Assembly (NCBI GenBank): GCA_964609245.1
Contig: CAZSSB010000009.1
Location: 1-64,000, forward strand
Reading direction: 5' to 3'
DNA: 64,000 bases
Origin: JAFGCY01 sp964609245
GTDB lineage: Bacteria > 4484-113 > JAFGCY01
A model generated the notes under the pieces. That model was not told where the DNA came from. It saw only the letters and a list, made by a program, of their open reading frames with translations, and did not search any database. Made by a program: the position numbers and the translations under genes. Positions 43,872 through 53,587 of the stretch are shown piece by piece. How positions within the stretch are numbered: position 1 is the first letter of the stretch; every line of letters starts with the position of its first letter.

Positions 43872-45348
43872 GATCCAGGATCCGTGCTGCCGTCATTCGG
43901 CCACCGAGCGTGACCATCGGCAACCCAGTGCCGGGCGTGGTCGACGCTCCCACATAGTAGAGCCCGTGTAGCCATCGGCTGTAATTGCACGGGCGCCACG
44001 GACCCAGCTGAGTCAGATTGTGCGCGGCTCCCAGTGCTGATCCGTCGAACAGCCCAAAGCGTTGCTGCCAGTCCCGCGGCGTCAGCACCTGCTCCACAGC
44101 GATGTCTCCCGCCTGCAGCCCGATGTGCGCCTGCGCGAGACGCCCCAGGACATACTGCCTGATCCGTGCGGTCTCAGCCCGCCAGTCAACACCTTCAGTC
44201 CGACTGAGAGGGGGCACCGGCACCAGCACGAACGCGGTGTCGGTGTCGGGTGGCGCCAGTGCCGGCTCGGTGGCACTGGCGATCGATAGGTAGAAAGCCG
44301 GCTTCTCCTGCAGGACCTGCTGGCGGAGGAGCCTATCGAAGGACCCACGATAGTCGGCGGGCAGGAAGATACTGTGGTGGTCAACTCCCACAAGCTTGCG
44401 CTTCAGGCCCCAGTAGAAGGTGAGCACAGCGGGAGTCATCCGCAGCCTGGACGCCCGTCGGCGGCCGTGACGGCGGGCAGCGCCGTCCGGCAGCAGCGCC
44501 GCATCCGTCTGCGGAACGTCGCAGTTGCTGACGACGATTTCCGCCGGAATGAAGTCGCCGTCAGCCAGCTCAACACCTGCGACGCGACCATCACGTTCGG
44601 CGATTCGGCTTACTCGGCACTCCGTGCTGATATTCACTCCCGCTTCACGGGCCAGATCGCCTACCGCCTCGATCAGTCCGTAGATGCCGCCGCGCGGCAA
44701 CCACAGGCCGTATGCCAATTCACCGTAGGGCAGGATTTCGAATAGCCCGGGCAGACTGAAGGGCGACCCTCCCAGATACATGGCGTAACTGGCAAGAGCC
44801 TCACAGATGTGGCGACTGCGGAACGATAATGCCAGCTGACGGTACAGTGAGCGCTGCAGTCCAAGCCCCCAGAGCTCCCGCAGGCGCAGCGCTCCGAGCC
44901 ATTTCAGCGGGTTGTCCGCATTGCTCTGGACAAGCCTGGCGAAGCTCAGACGGTAGTTGTGGCCCGCGCGCCGCAGCCACGCTGCCAGTCGGGGTCCCAC
45001 CCCAGGGTCCAATCTGGCCAGCTCCTCGCGCAGGCAATCGAAGCTGCTGCTCAGCGTCAGCCGGCGACCGTCCTGCCAGCGGAAGGTAATGCCCGGGTCA
45101 ACCGGCAGCAGTTGCACGGCATCGTGAAAACGTGCGCCCACCGTCGTGAAAAGCTCCTCAAACACCCAGGGGTAGTTGAGCAGCGACGGCCCGGTGTCGA
45201 AGCGATAGCTGCCAAGCTCCAAGAGACCGGCCCGGCCGCCGATCCGCTCGTTCTGCTCTAGAACGGTTACGCTGAGCCCCGCCCGCTGCAGATGAATGGC
45301 TGCCGCGAGGCCGCCCAGCCCGGCACCGATGATCGCAACACTGCGCAT
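43861..45348 (-). CDS. crtI: CrtI-type phytoene desaturase
   Basis: A 495-residue FAD-dependent desaturase. N-terminal motif VAIIGAGLGGLAAAIHLQRAG, substrate-region motif SYRFDTGPSLLNYP, and C-terminal GLYYVGASTTPGTGLPMV are those of bacterial phytoene desaturases. It should convert phytoene to lycopene (or neurosporene) in the membrane. The start shares one base with the crtB stop, which fits the order synthase then desaturase. The CrtD-like paralogue downstream has a different C-terminal motif. Confidence 0.92.
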   Translation of the reverse strand: MRSVAIIGAGLGGLAAAIHLQRAGLSVTVLEQNERIGGRAGLLELGSYRFDTGPSLLNYPWVFEELFTTVGARFHDAVQLLPVDPGITFRWQDGRRLTLSSSFDCLREELARLDPGVGPRLAAWLRRAGHNYRLSFARLVQSNADNPLKWLGALRLRELWGLGLQRSLYRQLALSFRSRHICEALASYAMYLGGSPFSLPGLFEILPYGELAYGLWLPRGGIYGLIEAVGDLAREAGVNISTECRVSRIAERDGRVAGVELADGDFIPAEIVVSNCDVPQTDAALLPDGAARRHGRRRASRLRMTPAVLTFYWGLKRKLVGVDHHSIFLPADYRGSFDRLLRQQVLQEKPAFYLSIASATEPALAPPDTDTAFVLVPVPPLSRTEGVDWRAETARIRQYVLGRLAQAHIGLQAGDIAVEQVLTPRDWQQRFGLFDGSALGAAHNLTQLGPWRPCNYSRWLHGLYYVGASTTPGTGLPMVTLGGRMTAARILDHVR

Positions 45349-46334
45349 CAGATCCAGCCCATGTACGCCAGTGGCAGTCGCCAGTATTTGCTGGCAGGCA
45401 GCGCAAGGAACTTCTGGTGAGCAGGGACACTGTGCCGCACGCTCGGCGAGCCGCTGCTGGCCAGTATCCGGTCATTCAGCTGGCGATAGACCCTGATGCA
45501 CGCGTCTATCGCGGCCCGCGAGTCAGCCGCAAATGCATCCAGTCCGGTTACCGCCTGTTCATAGTGGTCATCGGCATGCTGCGCCAGTTTTCGCCGCGCC
45601 GCGGAGAGCGCCTGCCTGCATTCATCGTTGCCCGCCACTGCGAGCTGCTCGCCAGCCGCAGCCAGCAGGTCCTGTGGGATATAGAGCCGGCCGCGGCGCT
45701 GGTCGTCGCTGACGTCCCTGGCGAAGTTCGTGAGTTGCAGCGCGATCCCGAGGTGCTCGGCGCTGACGAGGGCGCGTGAGAATGCTGCAGGGCTGCTGGC
45801 TCCATACACATGTGTTAGGAAGAAGCCGACAACGACGGCGCTGCCGTAGACATACTCGTCGATCAGTTCCTGCAGACTGCCAAACGAGCGCGGCTCCAGA
45901 TCGCGGTACATCGCCCGGAGAAAGTCGTGGTAATGGCCTTCGGGGATCCGATTGCCCCTGACGACCATTGCGAAGGCGGCAACGAAGGGATTGACACCGT
46001 CCGCCACTGCCGCCCGCAGGTCGTTCTTCGTCAGGGCACGGTTGTAGTCCGTCTGCCACGCCTGCAGCCGGCTGCAGACCTCTTCGCCGGCCGGCGCGAA
46101 AGTATCGACCAGTTCATCCGGATAGCGGACCACCGCGTAGATCACGTCAACCTGCCGCCGCTTCTCGGCCGGCAAGAAGCGTGTTACTAGAAAGAAGCTG
46201 GTGCTGTAGGTCTTGAGCACCAGCCGCGACTCAGCGGCGACGCGCAGCCAGGCCGACCGGTCCGACGGTGCGGCTGCAACCCGTCTCCGCAGCAGGTGGA
46301 ACTTGGCTTCCCAGCTCTCAGCCGACCAGACCAC
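45348..46334 (-). CDS. crtB: Phytoene synthase
   Basis: A squalene/phytoene synthase of 328 residues from a GTG at 46334, which has a GGAGGGGGG ribosome site 7-8 nt upstream. An in-frame GTG at 46427 would add 31 Arg-rich residues unlike the family. Motifs include TYSTSFFLVTRFLP, the first Asp-rich motif DELVD (in YPDELVDTF) and the second, DVSDD, in NFARDVSDDQRRGRLYIP. It condenses two geranylgeranyl diphosphates to phytoene. It is the first gene of the six-gene operon. Confidence 0.93.
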   Translation of the reverse strand: MVWSAESWEAKFHLLRRRVAAAPSDRSAWLRVAAESRLVLKTYSTSFFLVTRFLPAEKRRQVDVIYAVVRYPDELVDTFAPAGEEVCSRLQAWQTDYNRALTKNDLRAAVADGVNPFVAAFAMVVRGNRIPEGHYHDFLRAMYRDLEPRSFGSLQELIDEYVYGSAVVVGFFLTHVYGASSPAAFSRALVSAEHLGIALQLTNFARDVSDDQRRGRLYIPQDLLAAAGEQLAVAGNDECRQALSAARRKLAQHADDHYEQAVTGLDAFAADSRAAIDACIRVYRQLNDRILASSGSPSVRHSVPAHQKFLALPASKYWRLPLAYMGWI

Positions 46335-46639
46335 CGACGGACCCCCCTCCGCCTGCGGAGTAGCACGGTGGATTGCAGCAGCCCTGGGCCGTCCTCTTCT
46401 CGGTGGGCGGTGTTCCTGCCTTCGCACTTCATCTCATTATCCCATTGATCTCCGCCTCCTTTCATTCTCCTGTTGGCAGTCCTTGCGCCTCGATCAGCGC
46501 AACTTCCGTGCCGGTGTGGTGTCTGAACGCGCAGCCTATGCTCGGGACAGCCCGTGGTTGTTGTGGCATGCGCCGCGGCACGGCGGAGTCAGGCGGATCA
46601 AGCCAAGCAGTGGTAGTAGCTGAGACGGAATTCCAGAAG
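46335..46639. other. 305-bp region between crtB and tRNA-Asn
   Basis: No protein gene is convincing here. On the minus strand GATAAT preceded by TG (46436-46441) is a possible promoter for the carotenoid operon, giving a ~95-nt leader to the GTG at 46334. The alternative GTG at 46427 would lie 8 nt after this box. Otherwise no repeat or RNA structure was recognised. Confidence 0.4.
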
Positions 46640-46668
46640 CTCCGGCGGTCGGATTCGAACCAACAACC
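46637..46668 (-). repeat. 32-bp direct repeat of the tRNA-Asn 3' end, tRNA copy
   Basis: The 3' part of the intact tRNA-Asn gene plus 3 nt of its trailer; identical copy at 38904-38935. Confidence 0.75.
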
Positions 46669-46711
46669 TAACGGTTAACAGCCGTTTGCTCTGCCATTGA
46701 GCTACGCCGGA
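46640..46711 (-). tRNA. tRNA-Asn (GTT)
   Basis: Minus-strand cloverleaf: acceptor stem TCCGGCG/CGCCGGA with discriminator G (46640), D arm GCTC...GAGC, anticodon stem AACGG/CCGTT with loop CTGTTAA (anticodon GTT), T arm GTTGG-TTCGAAT-CCGAC. CCA is not encoded. Its 3' end is duplicated at 38.9 kb. Confidence 0.95.
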
Positions 46712-46787
46712 ACGGGCTGAGATACTACCCCCAAGCCTGTACCGTGTCAACCGCGCCCGTGATCTTCCCGCCCCGCCGCCGCCGGCC

Positions 46788-49700
46788 TCAGAAGCGGGTG
46801 CTCCAGACGAACATGAATTCGCTGCCGGTGCCGCGGAAGGCGTCCTGGGAGAAGTTGACCTGCAGCTCCAGGTTCTGGTACATGTCCTTGTCGCGGTCGC
46901 GCAGGATCATGTAGCGCACGCCGTACTCCTCGGTCTGCTGCGTCTCACCGTAGAAGTTGCGGTAGTAGGTCACGCTGAAGTCGGGCGTGATCGCCTTCTC
47001 GACGTCCACCCAGAACGGGTTGTCCTCGCTGCCGCTGCCGCCCAGCCGGAAGGCCTGGAGGTCAAAGGTCTCCTCGATCTCGCGGCTGATGAAACTGCTG
47101 CCGAAGGCGAACAGCTCGCCCTGAGCGAACTGCGCCAGGTCGCCCTGGCCGGTCAGCACGTCGGCCGCCCCGCCCAGCAGATAGGTCAGGATCTGATCCG
47201 GGGGCAGCGGGGGCTCGCTGCTGAGCGACACCGCCTCGCTGTGGTCGGCGGTGGGGTCCAGCTTGTGGTTGGCGAAGGTGAAGTAAACCAGCAGGTCGCC
47301 GCGGTCGCGGCCGGCGGAGATGGCGCCCAGCTGCGCCCCGGCCGTCGTGGGCTGACTGCCGCTGAGCACCCGCGGCAGCTCCAGCGCGCCGCGCGCCGTC
47401 AGATATGGATAAATGTCGCCGGGCAGGCAGGCGAAGGTGATCCGGCTGCGCTCGCCCTCGATCCGCACCACGTGGCGGTAGACGCGCATCGATCCCCGCG
47501 GAATCTCCAGCGTGCCGCAGATCTTGAAGGCGTCGGGGTCGCTTCTGTCCAGCAGGCCCGGCGTGCCGTAGAGGGTCAGATCGCCGGCCAGCTCGACCTT
47601 CAGGTCGACGGCGGGACGGTAGTCGAAGGTGGTGGTGGGATTGATCGTGACGCGCAGCCCGCCGCCTTCGTCCTCGCCGGCGAAGCGGAACGGCGCCGCC
47701 TGGCTCTCGCCCTCCTCCTCGGCCATGTGATAGATGGTCAGCTCCGAGGCCTGGCCGTCGGCGGTGATCGAAACCTGCCCGCTGATCACCGGCGTGAAGT
47801 CGCGTTTCGCCTTGTCGGCCTGCCGCTCGCTGGCGGCGATGTGCAGCACCCCTCCCACCTGGCCCCGGAAGTACTTGCCCGCCAGCAGCGGACTGCTGAC
47901 CTCGCTCGTGTCGACCTGCAGATAGGGCTGCCCGGCCGGCGCCAGGATCAGATCGACCTGGCCGTCGACCAGCCCGACGGGGCTCAGGCTGAGCGTACCG
48001 CTGCCCACCAGCTGGGCCTGGCCCTGGACGGCGCCGGTTGGCGTCAGGTCGACGCGCTGGATGTCGAACATGTTGTCGCTGAAGCGCACCGCGCCCGCCG
48101 CGCGCGCGATGAAGTCGGCGGCGGCCGGTAGATCGACCAGATCGAAGCTGGCTTCGCCCGACAGGCGCGGATCCGCGGTGGTGCCGGTCAGCCGCACGTT
48201 CTTGCAGGTCAGGGTGCCGCCGGGCAGCAGGCCGCGCTGAGCGGGTGGCAGGAAGGTCGCCAGATCCGCCAGGTTGAACGCCGAGCTGTTGAGCGACACA
48301 TCCAGCGGGAGCGGACGGGCCTCGCCGCCCGCTTCGGCGAACATCGCCAGGTCCAGCTTGGCGCTGAGGTCCAGCGACGTTGAGCCGCTGGCCAGCACCA
48401 GGCGCGTGACCTGCAGCTGGTCGCGGCGCAGCGTTGCCTGGGCGTCGACGGACTCGAACTTAACGCCGCCAACCGTCAGCCCGCCGGCGGTGCTGGCCAG
48501 GTTCACGTCGACGTCCGGATAGCTGCCGCGACCCGGCCGGCTGCTCAGCCGGCCCGTGATCGTGCCCGTCGGCCACTGGGCGCGGTACTGCTCCGGTACG
48601 AACTCGCGGGCGTCGCTCAGGCTCAGGTTCTCAAAGTCCAGCTCCAGTTCGAGTGGCAGCTTCCCGACCGCCTGGGACTGCGCGGGCAGGTCCGCGAGGT
48701 CCAGCTTGCCGCTGGCCGCCAGCTTGCTGCCGGCCGTCGCCAGCTCCAGCCGCTGGATCGTCAGCAAGTCGCGGCGGATGGCCGCCTTGGCGCTGATGCC
48801 GGTCAGCTGCAGGTGGCCGACGCTGAGCCCGCCCGCAGCGCCGGTCAACTCGAGATCCAGCTCGGGATACTGGCCGCGGCCCGGCGACAGCTGGGCTTCG
48901 CCGGAAACGCTGCCGCCGAGTGCCGGCACCGCCGCCGGCAGCAGCGGCGCCAGCAGTGCCAGATTGAGCGGCTGGGCATCGATGCTGATCCGCGTGTCGG
49001 CCAATTCCGGACCGATGGTGCCGCTGGCCGTCAGGGTCGTGCCCTCGGCGACCACGCGCCCGTTGACGATCTCGACGGCAGCGCCGCTGGTGCGCAGCTG
49101 TACACTGGTGGAGCTGATCGCCACCTGGTTGAAGCTGCCCTCGCTGAGCGCCAGGCTGCCGTCGGCGCTGTAGCCTTCGGCGTCGCCGCTGAACCGCACC
49201 TGGCCGTCGAGGTAGCCGCGCAGCTTGCCGAGCACCCCGCCGCCCGCCAGCGCCGTCAGCACCGCGACGTCGAAGTGCTCGATCGCGGCGTCGGCGCTGT
49301 AGGCCAGCGGCTCGTAGGTTGCACTGCCGCTGACACTGAGCTGGCCGTCCGGGCTGACGACAGTCAGGCTCCTGACCTCCGCCCGCTTAAGATCAGCGGT
49401 GGCGCTGAGGGCCGCACTGCTGAAAGCGTGTCCCTCGACGATGCCCGCACCGCTGGAGTAGTCGATGACGGCCAGCGGATCGGCCAGCTCCCCGCTGAGC
49501 CTGACCGTCAGCGGGCCCGCGCTGCTGATTTCCAGCGGCGGTCTGATTTCGGCTGTCTTGCCAGTGCCGGGGCGCGCCACCGGCGCCTGGGCCACGGCGC
49601 TGAACAGGTCGAATCGCGGGCTCTCCAGCGTCAGCTCGCTGCCCTCGCGGCCCAGCACCCCGCGGGCCGTGAACGGGCTGCCCTCGAAGCTGAAGCCGCC

Positions 49701-52010
49701 GCCTGCGATGCTGATTGCCTGGCCCTCGGCGAGCTTGAACCCCGCCGCCAGGTCCGCGATGGCGTAGCTGCGGTGCGGCAGCAGCACGGTGATCAGCGGA
49801 GCACTGAGCTGTCCGCTGACGGTCGGCGCGCTGAAGGTGCCCCCGACGGTGGCTTCGGCTGACAGCGTGCCGGCCAGTCGCTGGTCGCCACTGAAGCGGC
49901 CCAGATCGACGTCGCTGGCGGTGACCTTGCCGCGCATGCGCTGGCCGGGCAGATCGAGCTCGCCGCTAAACTCGGCGGTCGACTGCTGCCAGGTCAGGCT
50001 TGCTGTCCAGGGCGCGTAGCCCTCGCGATAGCGCCCCTTGGCCCGCAGCAGCAGCGGGCTGTCGGCATGTTTGGTCTTGAGCTGCCCCCGCAGTTCGGGG
50101 TCGTCGGCCGGCCCGATGATCTTGAAGCTGATCTCGGCCTGCGCCGGACTGAGGTTGAGCGTGTTGGCCTCGCCGACGATCGCCAGCGCCGCCACCTGCT
50201 GCTCAGGCAGCTGACTGATGGTGCCGCCGGCGCGGACCAGCAGTTTCAGCGGGCCGTCACTGGTGAAGCCCGCCAGGCTGAGCGGCTCGGCCGTCCACAG
50301 CGTGGCCTCGGCGGCCGTCAGCCTGACGCTGGGCGGCTCAACCGCGGCCTTGACATCGACCGGCGACAGGCGCTGGCCGTTGACCAGCAGCTCCTTGGAC
50401 CAGGTCCGCAGGCTGATCGCGGGCTCTCCGTCGCTGAGCCTGATGGCGGCGGCGGCGCTGAGGGAGCCGCTGAGATCGAGCTCCGGCGGCTCGGCGCCAG
50501 AGATCCTGCTGGCCAGCGCCACCGCCTCCGCAGCCGGCATGGTGCCCGCGCTGACCTCCAGCTCGCCGCTCATCACTCTGAGATCCAGCGCGCCACTGAG
50601 CCTGAGTGCGGCTTCACCGCCGCTGAGCTCCACGCCCGCCAGCGTCACCTGCGTTCCGGCGAGCAGCACCTCGCCACGGGGCCTGCCCAGCGATAGCTCG
50701 CCGTACTTCAGCGGCCCGCCGCCGAGTGTGGCCTTAAGCCGCGGATCGTCCAGGGTGCCGGACAGCGCGATCTCGGCCGCGGCGGAGCCGGTCAGGGGCA
50801 GATCCGCAGCGTCGAGTTCGCTGGCGGCCACCGCCAGGTCGTCGCACACCGCCTTGAGCTGGCCGGCCAGCGTACGGTCATTCAGTTCGATCCGCGGTCG
50901 GCCGGTCAGCTCGCAGCCCACTGTCAGAAGCTGAAGGTCGAGCGTCAGCCGCCCGCTGTCCTCGTCGAGCTGCGCGCTGAGGCGCGGCAGATCGAGCACC
51001 GGCAGCAGACTGCTGACCAGGCGCGTGTCCGCGAGGCGGACCTGGCCGCCGATCAGCTGCGACGGCCCGGGCTGCCGCCGCAGCCGCAGCGCCGCCTGCT
51101 GGATGCGCCCGGCGAGTGAGGGGGTCGGCGGGGCGGCTCCCGCAGCCGGTGAATCCACAAGCGTCAGCCGCGGGAAGGCTGCCTGGATGTAGTCCCGGGC
51201 GCTGGCCAGACCCACGTCGGTGAGACCGAGGCGCAGATCGAAGCTGGTGCCGTCCGACGCGGCGGTGCCCGCCGCCGTCACGCGACCGCCACCGTCCTCG
51301 CGCGTAAGCACCAGGTCGAGCGCCAACTCTCCGCGCTCGCCGTTGACCACAATCGAGCCGCCGAGCGTCAGCCGCTCGTGGTGAGACTGCGTTTCCGCCG
51401 GACCGCGCGGATCGTAGCCCAGCTCATCGAGCAGCTGGCGGGCCAGACCCCCGTCCGCCTCGAGCTGCGGGTAGTCCTGGTCAAGCAGACACCAGTCTGT
51501 GAAGTCCACGGTGGCGCGCCGCAGCTGCAGCGACACGCCGATCGGCTCGCTGGGCTCGACCTGTTCTTTCTGCAGCCGCTGAAGGTTGAAGCGCCCGTCG
51601 GGCTCGCGCACCAGCAGGATCCTGGGCTCGTACAGCGTGACCGTCACGGCGCGGCGGCCGCGGTTGGGCCCGATGAAGTTGATCAGGTCGAAGCCGACCA
51701 CGGTGCGCGGGCAGCTGAGCAGCGCCAGCTCGGAGTGCGTCTCGTAGACCGCGGCATCGGTCAGCACGGCGCGGCCCGCGAGGTCGATCTCCAGGCGCTC
51801 GAACTCCAGGCGGCCGTTGATCGACGCCGCGGCGCGCTCGCGCACCAGCGAGGCCAGGATGTCACCGAGGTAGCGATTGACCACCAGCCAGCCGGCGGTG
51901 ACCAGCACGAGCAGTATGGCGAGTGCGATGCCGCAGCCCAGCAGCCAGCGGCGTCGGCGCGCGTTGCGCTGGCCGGCATCTCCTTCGCTACTGGCGTCCT
52001 GGCTGATCAT
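46788..52010 (-). CDS. TamB-like translocation and assembly module protein (AsmA/DUF490)
   Basis: A 1740-residue protein with an N-terminal membrane anchor (about 23-45) followed by a very long repetitive beta-sheet region rich in 'L.G.....A.G.L.L..' strands, as expected for a periplasm-spanning lipid-transfer bridge. The C-terminus has the DUF490/TamB signature region (GGAADVLTGQGDLAQFAQGE; YYRNFYGETQQTEEYGVRY) and ends in Phe, typical for outer-membrane contact. It is evidence for an outer membrane. No TamA/BamA gene is adjacent. GGGAG lies unusually close to the ATG. Confidence 0.9.
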   Translation of the reverse strand: MISQDASSEGDAGQRNARRRRWLLGCGIALAILLVLVTAGWLVVNRYLGDILASLVRERAAASINGRLEFERLEIDLAGRAVLTDAAVYETHSELALLSCPRTVVGFDLINFIGPNRGRRAVTVTLYEPRILLVREPDGRFNLQRLQKEQVEPSEPIGVSLQLRRATVDFTDWCLLDQDYPQLEADGGLARQLLDELGYDPRGPAETQSHHERLTLGGSIVVNGERGELALDLVLTREDGGGRVTAAGTAASDGTSFDLRLGLTDVGLASARDYIQAAFPRLTLVDSPAAGAAPPTPSLAGRIQQAALRLRRQPGPSQLIGGQVRLADTRLVSSLLPVLDLPRLSAQLDEDSGRLTLDLQLLTVGCELTGRPRIELNDRTLAGQLKAVCDDLAVAASELDAADLPLTGSAAAEIALSGTLDDPRLKATLGGGPLKYGELSLGRPRGEVLLAGTQVTLAGVELSGGEAALRLSGALDLRVMSGELEVSAGTMPAAEAVALASRISGAEPPELDLSGSLSAAAAIRLSDGEPAISLRTWSKELLVNGQRLSPVDVKAAVEPPSVRLTAAEATLWTAEPLSLAGFTSDGPLKLLVRAGGTISQLPEQQVAALAIVGEANTLNLSPAQAEISFKIIGPADDPELRGQLKTKHADSPLLLRAKGRYREGYAPWTASLTWQQSTAEFSGELDLPGQRMRGKVTASDVDLGRFSGDQRLAGTLSAEATVGGTFSAPTVSGQLSAPLITVLLPHRSYAIADLAAGFKLAEGQAISIAGGGFSFEGSPFTARGVLGREGSELTLESPRFDLFSAVAQAPVARPGTGKTAEIRPPLEISSAGPLTVRLSGELADPLAVIDYSSGAGIVEGHAFSSAALSATADLKRAEVRSLTVVSPDGQLSVSGSATYEPLAYSADAAIEHFDVAVLTALAGGGVLGKLRGYLDGQVRFSGDAEGYSADGSLALSEGSFNQVAISSTSVQLRTSGAAVEIVNGRVVAEGTTLTASGTIGPELADTRISIDAQPLNLALLAPLLPAAVPALGGSVSGEAQLSPGRGQYPELDLELTGAAGGLSVGHLQLTGISAKAAIRRDLLTIQRLELATAGSKLAASGKLDLADLPAQSQAVGKLPLELELDFENLSLSDAREFVPEQYRAQWPTGTITGRLSSRPGRGSYPDVDVNLASTAGGLTVGGVKFESVDAQATLRRDQLQVTRLVLASGSTSLDLSAKLDLAMFAEAGGEARPLPLDVSLNSSAFNLADLATFLPPAQRGLLPGGTLTCKNVRLTGTTADPRLSGEASFDLVDLPAAADFIARAAGAVRFSDNMFDIQRVDLTPTGAVQGQAQLVGSGTLSLSPVGLVDGQVDLILAPAGQPYLQVDTSEVSSPLLAGKYFRGQVGGVLHIAASERQADKAKRDFTPVISGQVSITADGQASELTIYHMAEEEGESQAAPFRFAGEDEGGGLRVTINPTTTFDYRPAVDLKVELAGDLTLYGTPGLLDRSDPDAFKICGTLEIPRGSMRVYRHVVRIEGERSRITFACLPGDIYPYLTARGALELPRVLSGSQPTTAGAQLGAISAGRDRGDLLVYFTFANHKLDPTADHSEAVSLSSEPPLPPDQILTYLLGGAADVLTGQGDLAQFAQGELFAFGSSFISREIEETFDLQAFRLGGSGSEDNPFWVDVEKAITPDFSVTYYRNFYGETQQTEEYGVRYMILRDRDKDMYQNLELQVNFSQDAFRGTGSEFMFVWSTRF

Positions 52011-52110
52011 GCTCCCATATTGAGACGCGCAATGCTCTCTTGGCCTTCAGCCACTACACACCCATTATCCGACATTGCCGCGCGGCGCGCAGGGCTTGTC
52101 GGTGCGGCGA

Positions 52111-52119
52111 TGCTAGAAT
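52111..52119 (+). promoter_or_regulatory. Leaderless extended -10 promoter of the MFS transporter
   Basis: TG-C-TAGAAT (hexamer 52114-52119) ends 7 nt before the ATG at 52127. No ribosome-binding site is present, so the mRNA probably starts at the ATG. Confidence 0.5.
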
Positions 52120-52126
52120 GCCGGCC

Positions 52127-53587
52127 ATGACGGACATCGACGGCGGCGCGGAGGGGCCCCCGGCCGCCCACCAGCCCCCCGCCCGGCTCAGGATGGGCCA
52201 GATCATCCGCTTAAGCAGCCTGTGGTTTGCCCTGCAGTATTTCTGGGCCGCCCAGCAGCTGGTGGTGATGCCCGAGATGGTGCGCGGCTACACCACGGCC
52301 GACAACTTCGGCTTCATGTACGGGCTGATCAAGTCGGTGGGCGCCGTGTTCGTGATCGCCACGCAGCTGAGCATCGGATTCATCAGCGACCACGCCTACA
52401 GCAGGCTCGGCCGGCGCCGGCCCTTCATCATCTTCGGCATTCTGTCCGGTTGCTGCGCGATCACCTGGTTCATGCTGGCGCCGGGCTACTGGTGGCTGTT
52501 CGCCGCCTACATGGCGATCGAGATCACGGTCAACATCGCCTCGGTGCCGTTCCAGTCGCTGCTGCCCGATCTCGTCCCCGCCCAGCAGCACGCCCGCGGC
52601 GGCTCGGTCATGGGCTGGATGCACATGGCGGGCTACTTCGTCGGGCTGGTCACGGTGATCCTCGCCGCGCTGTGCCTGCACGATCCGATCCTCGGCTACC
52701 GCACCGTGCTGCTGCCGCTGTTCGTCCTGCTGCTGGTCGGCAGCCTGCTGGTGCTCGTGCTGGGCATCGACGAGCACGGCTGGGCCCAGGTTGCGCGCGA
52801 CAGGCTCACGGGCGCGGTGCGCACGATCACGCTGCTGCCGGGCTGGATCGTCAAGTTCGCCGCGACCGCCCCCACGCTGCTGGGCTGCATGGTCCACGAC
52901 TACCGCAAGGTGGAGCTGCGCAGCCAGCCCAACTTCGTGTTCCTCTGGCTCAGCCGCTTCACCGTCTACCTGGGTTACGCGGCGTTCATCCAGTACATCA
53001 AGCTGCACGTCAAGAACAACCTCGAGTGGCAGGACTGGCTTACTGGGCTGGGTGTCGCACCGGAGACCGCGGCCGGCATGGCCGACGTGGCCTTCGCCGT
53101 GATCATGCTGCTGTTCATCATCGGCGGCGTGATCGGCACGCTGGTCAGCGCGCCGCTGGCCGAGCGCTTCGGCAAGAAGTTCGTGATCGGCTGGGGGATG
53201 GTGCTGGCCGCCGTCGTTGACCTTCCCCTGGTGCTGACCGGCAACGTCTGGCTGGCGATCCTCTGCGGCATCGGCATCGGTATCGGCTGGGGCGCGTTCA
53301 TCGCCGCGGACTGGGCCTTCGCCTGCACCCTGATGCCCAAGCAGAAGGCCGGCAGCTATATGGGCATCTGGGATATCAGCACGCTGCTGCCCCAGGTGAT
53401 CAGCCCGGCGCTGGCCGGCGCGCTCTACCAGATCATCTACGGCATGTTCGCCACCCAGCCGGACGACGCGACCGCCGAGGCACTGGCCTATAAGTGGGTC
53501 ATCACCAGCCTGCTGGTCTACTTCGCGATCGGCCTCTGGGTGCTGCGCTTCGTGAAGGAAGAGCACCCGGCGCGTAACGCAACTTAG
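52127..53587 (+). CDS. MFS transporter, glycoside/cation-symporter (SLC45/GPH-like) type
   Basis: A 486-residue transporter with about 12 transmembrane helices. The cytoplasmic loop between helices 2 and 3 carries the MFS signature in the form GFISDHAYSRLGRRRPFI, similar to sucrose/maltose transporters of the SLC45 and GPH groups. It probably moves a sugar or glycoside with a cation; substrate unknown. The ATG at 52127 is chosen because of the -10 box 7 nt upstream; an earlier ATG at 52118 overlaps that box. The stop overlaps the convergent radical SAM gene by 4 bp. Confidence 0.87.
   Translation: MTDIDGGAEGPPAAHQPPARLRMGQIIRLSSLWFALQYFWAAQQLVVMPEMVRGYTTADNFGFMYGLIKSVGAVFVIATQLSIGFISDHAYSRLGRRRPFIIFGILSGCCAITWFMLAPGYWWLFAAYMAIEITVNIASVPFQSLLPDLVPAQQHARGGSVMGWMHMAGYFVGLVTVILAALCLHDPILGYRTVLLPLFVLLLVGSLLVLVLGIDEHGWAQVARDRLTGAVRTITLLPGWIVKFAATAPTLLGCMVHDYRKVELRSQPNFVFLWLSRFTVYLGYAAFIQYIKLHVKNNLEWQDWLTGLGVAPETAAGMADVAFAVIMLLFIIGGVIGTLVSAPLAERFGKKFVIGWGMVLAAVVDLPLVLTGNVWLAILCGIGIGIGWGAFIAADWAFACTLMPKQKAGSYMGIWDISTLLPQVISPALAGALYQIIYGMFATQPDDATAEALAYKWVITSLLVYFAIGLWVLRFVKEEHPARNAT

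Noticed and set aside
46187..46465. Small minus-strand gene overlapping the start of crtB out of frame
   Set aside because: Although an ATG follows AGGAG, the product is Arg/Gly-rich without domains, and most of it lies in crtB coding sequence.
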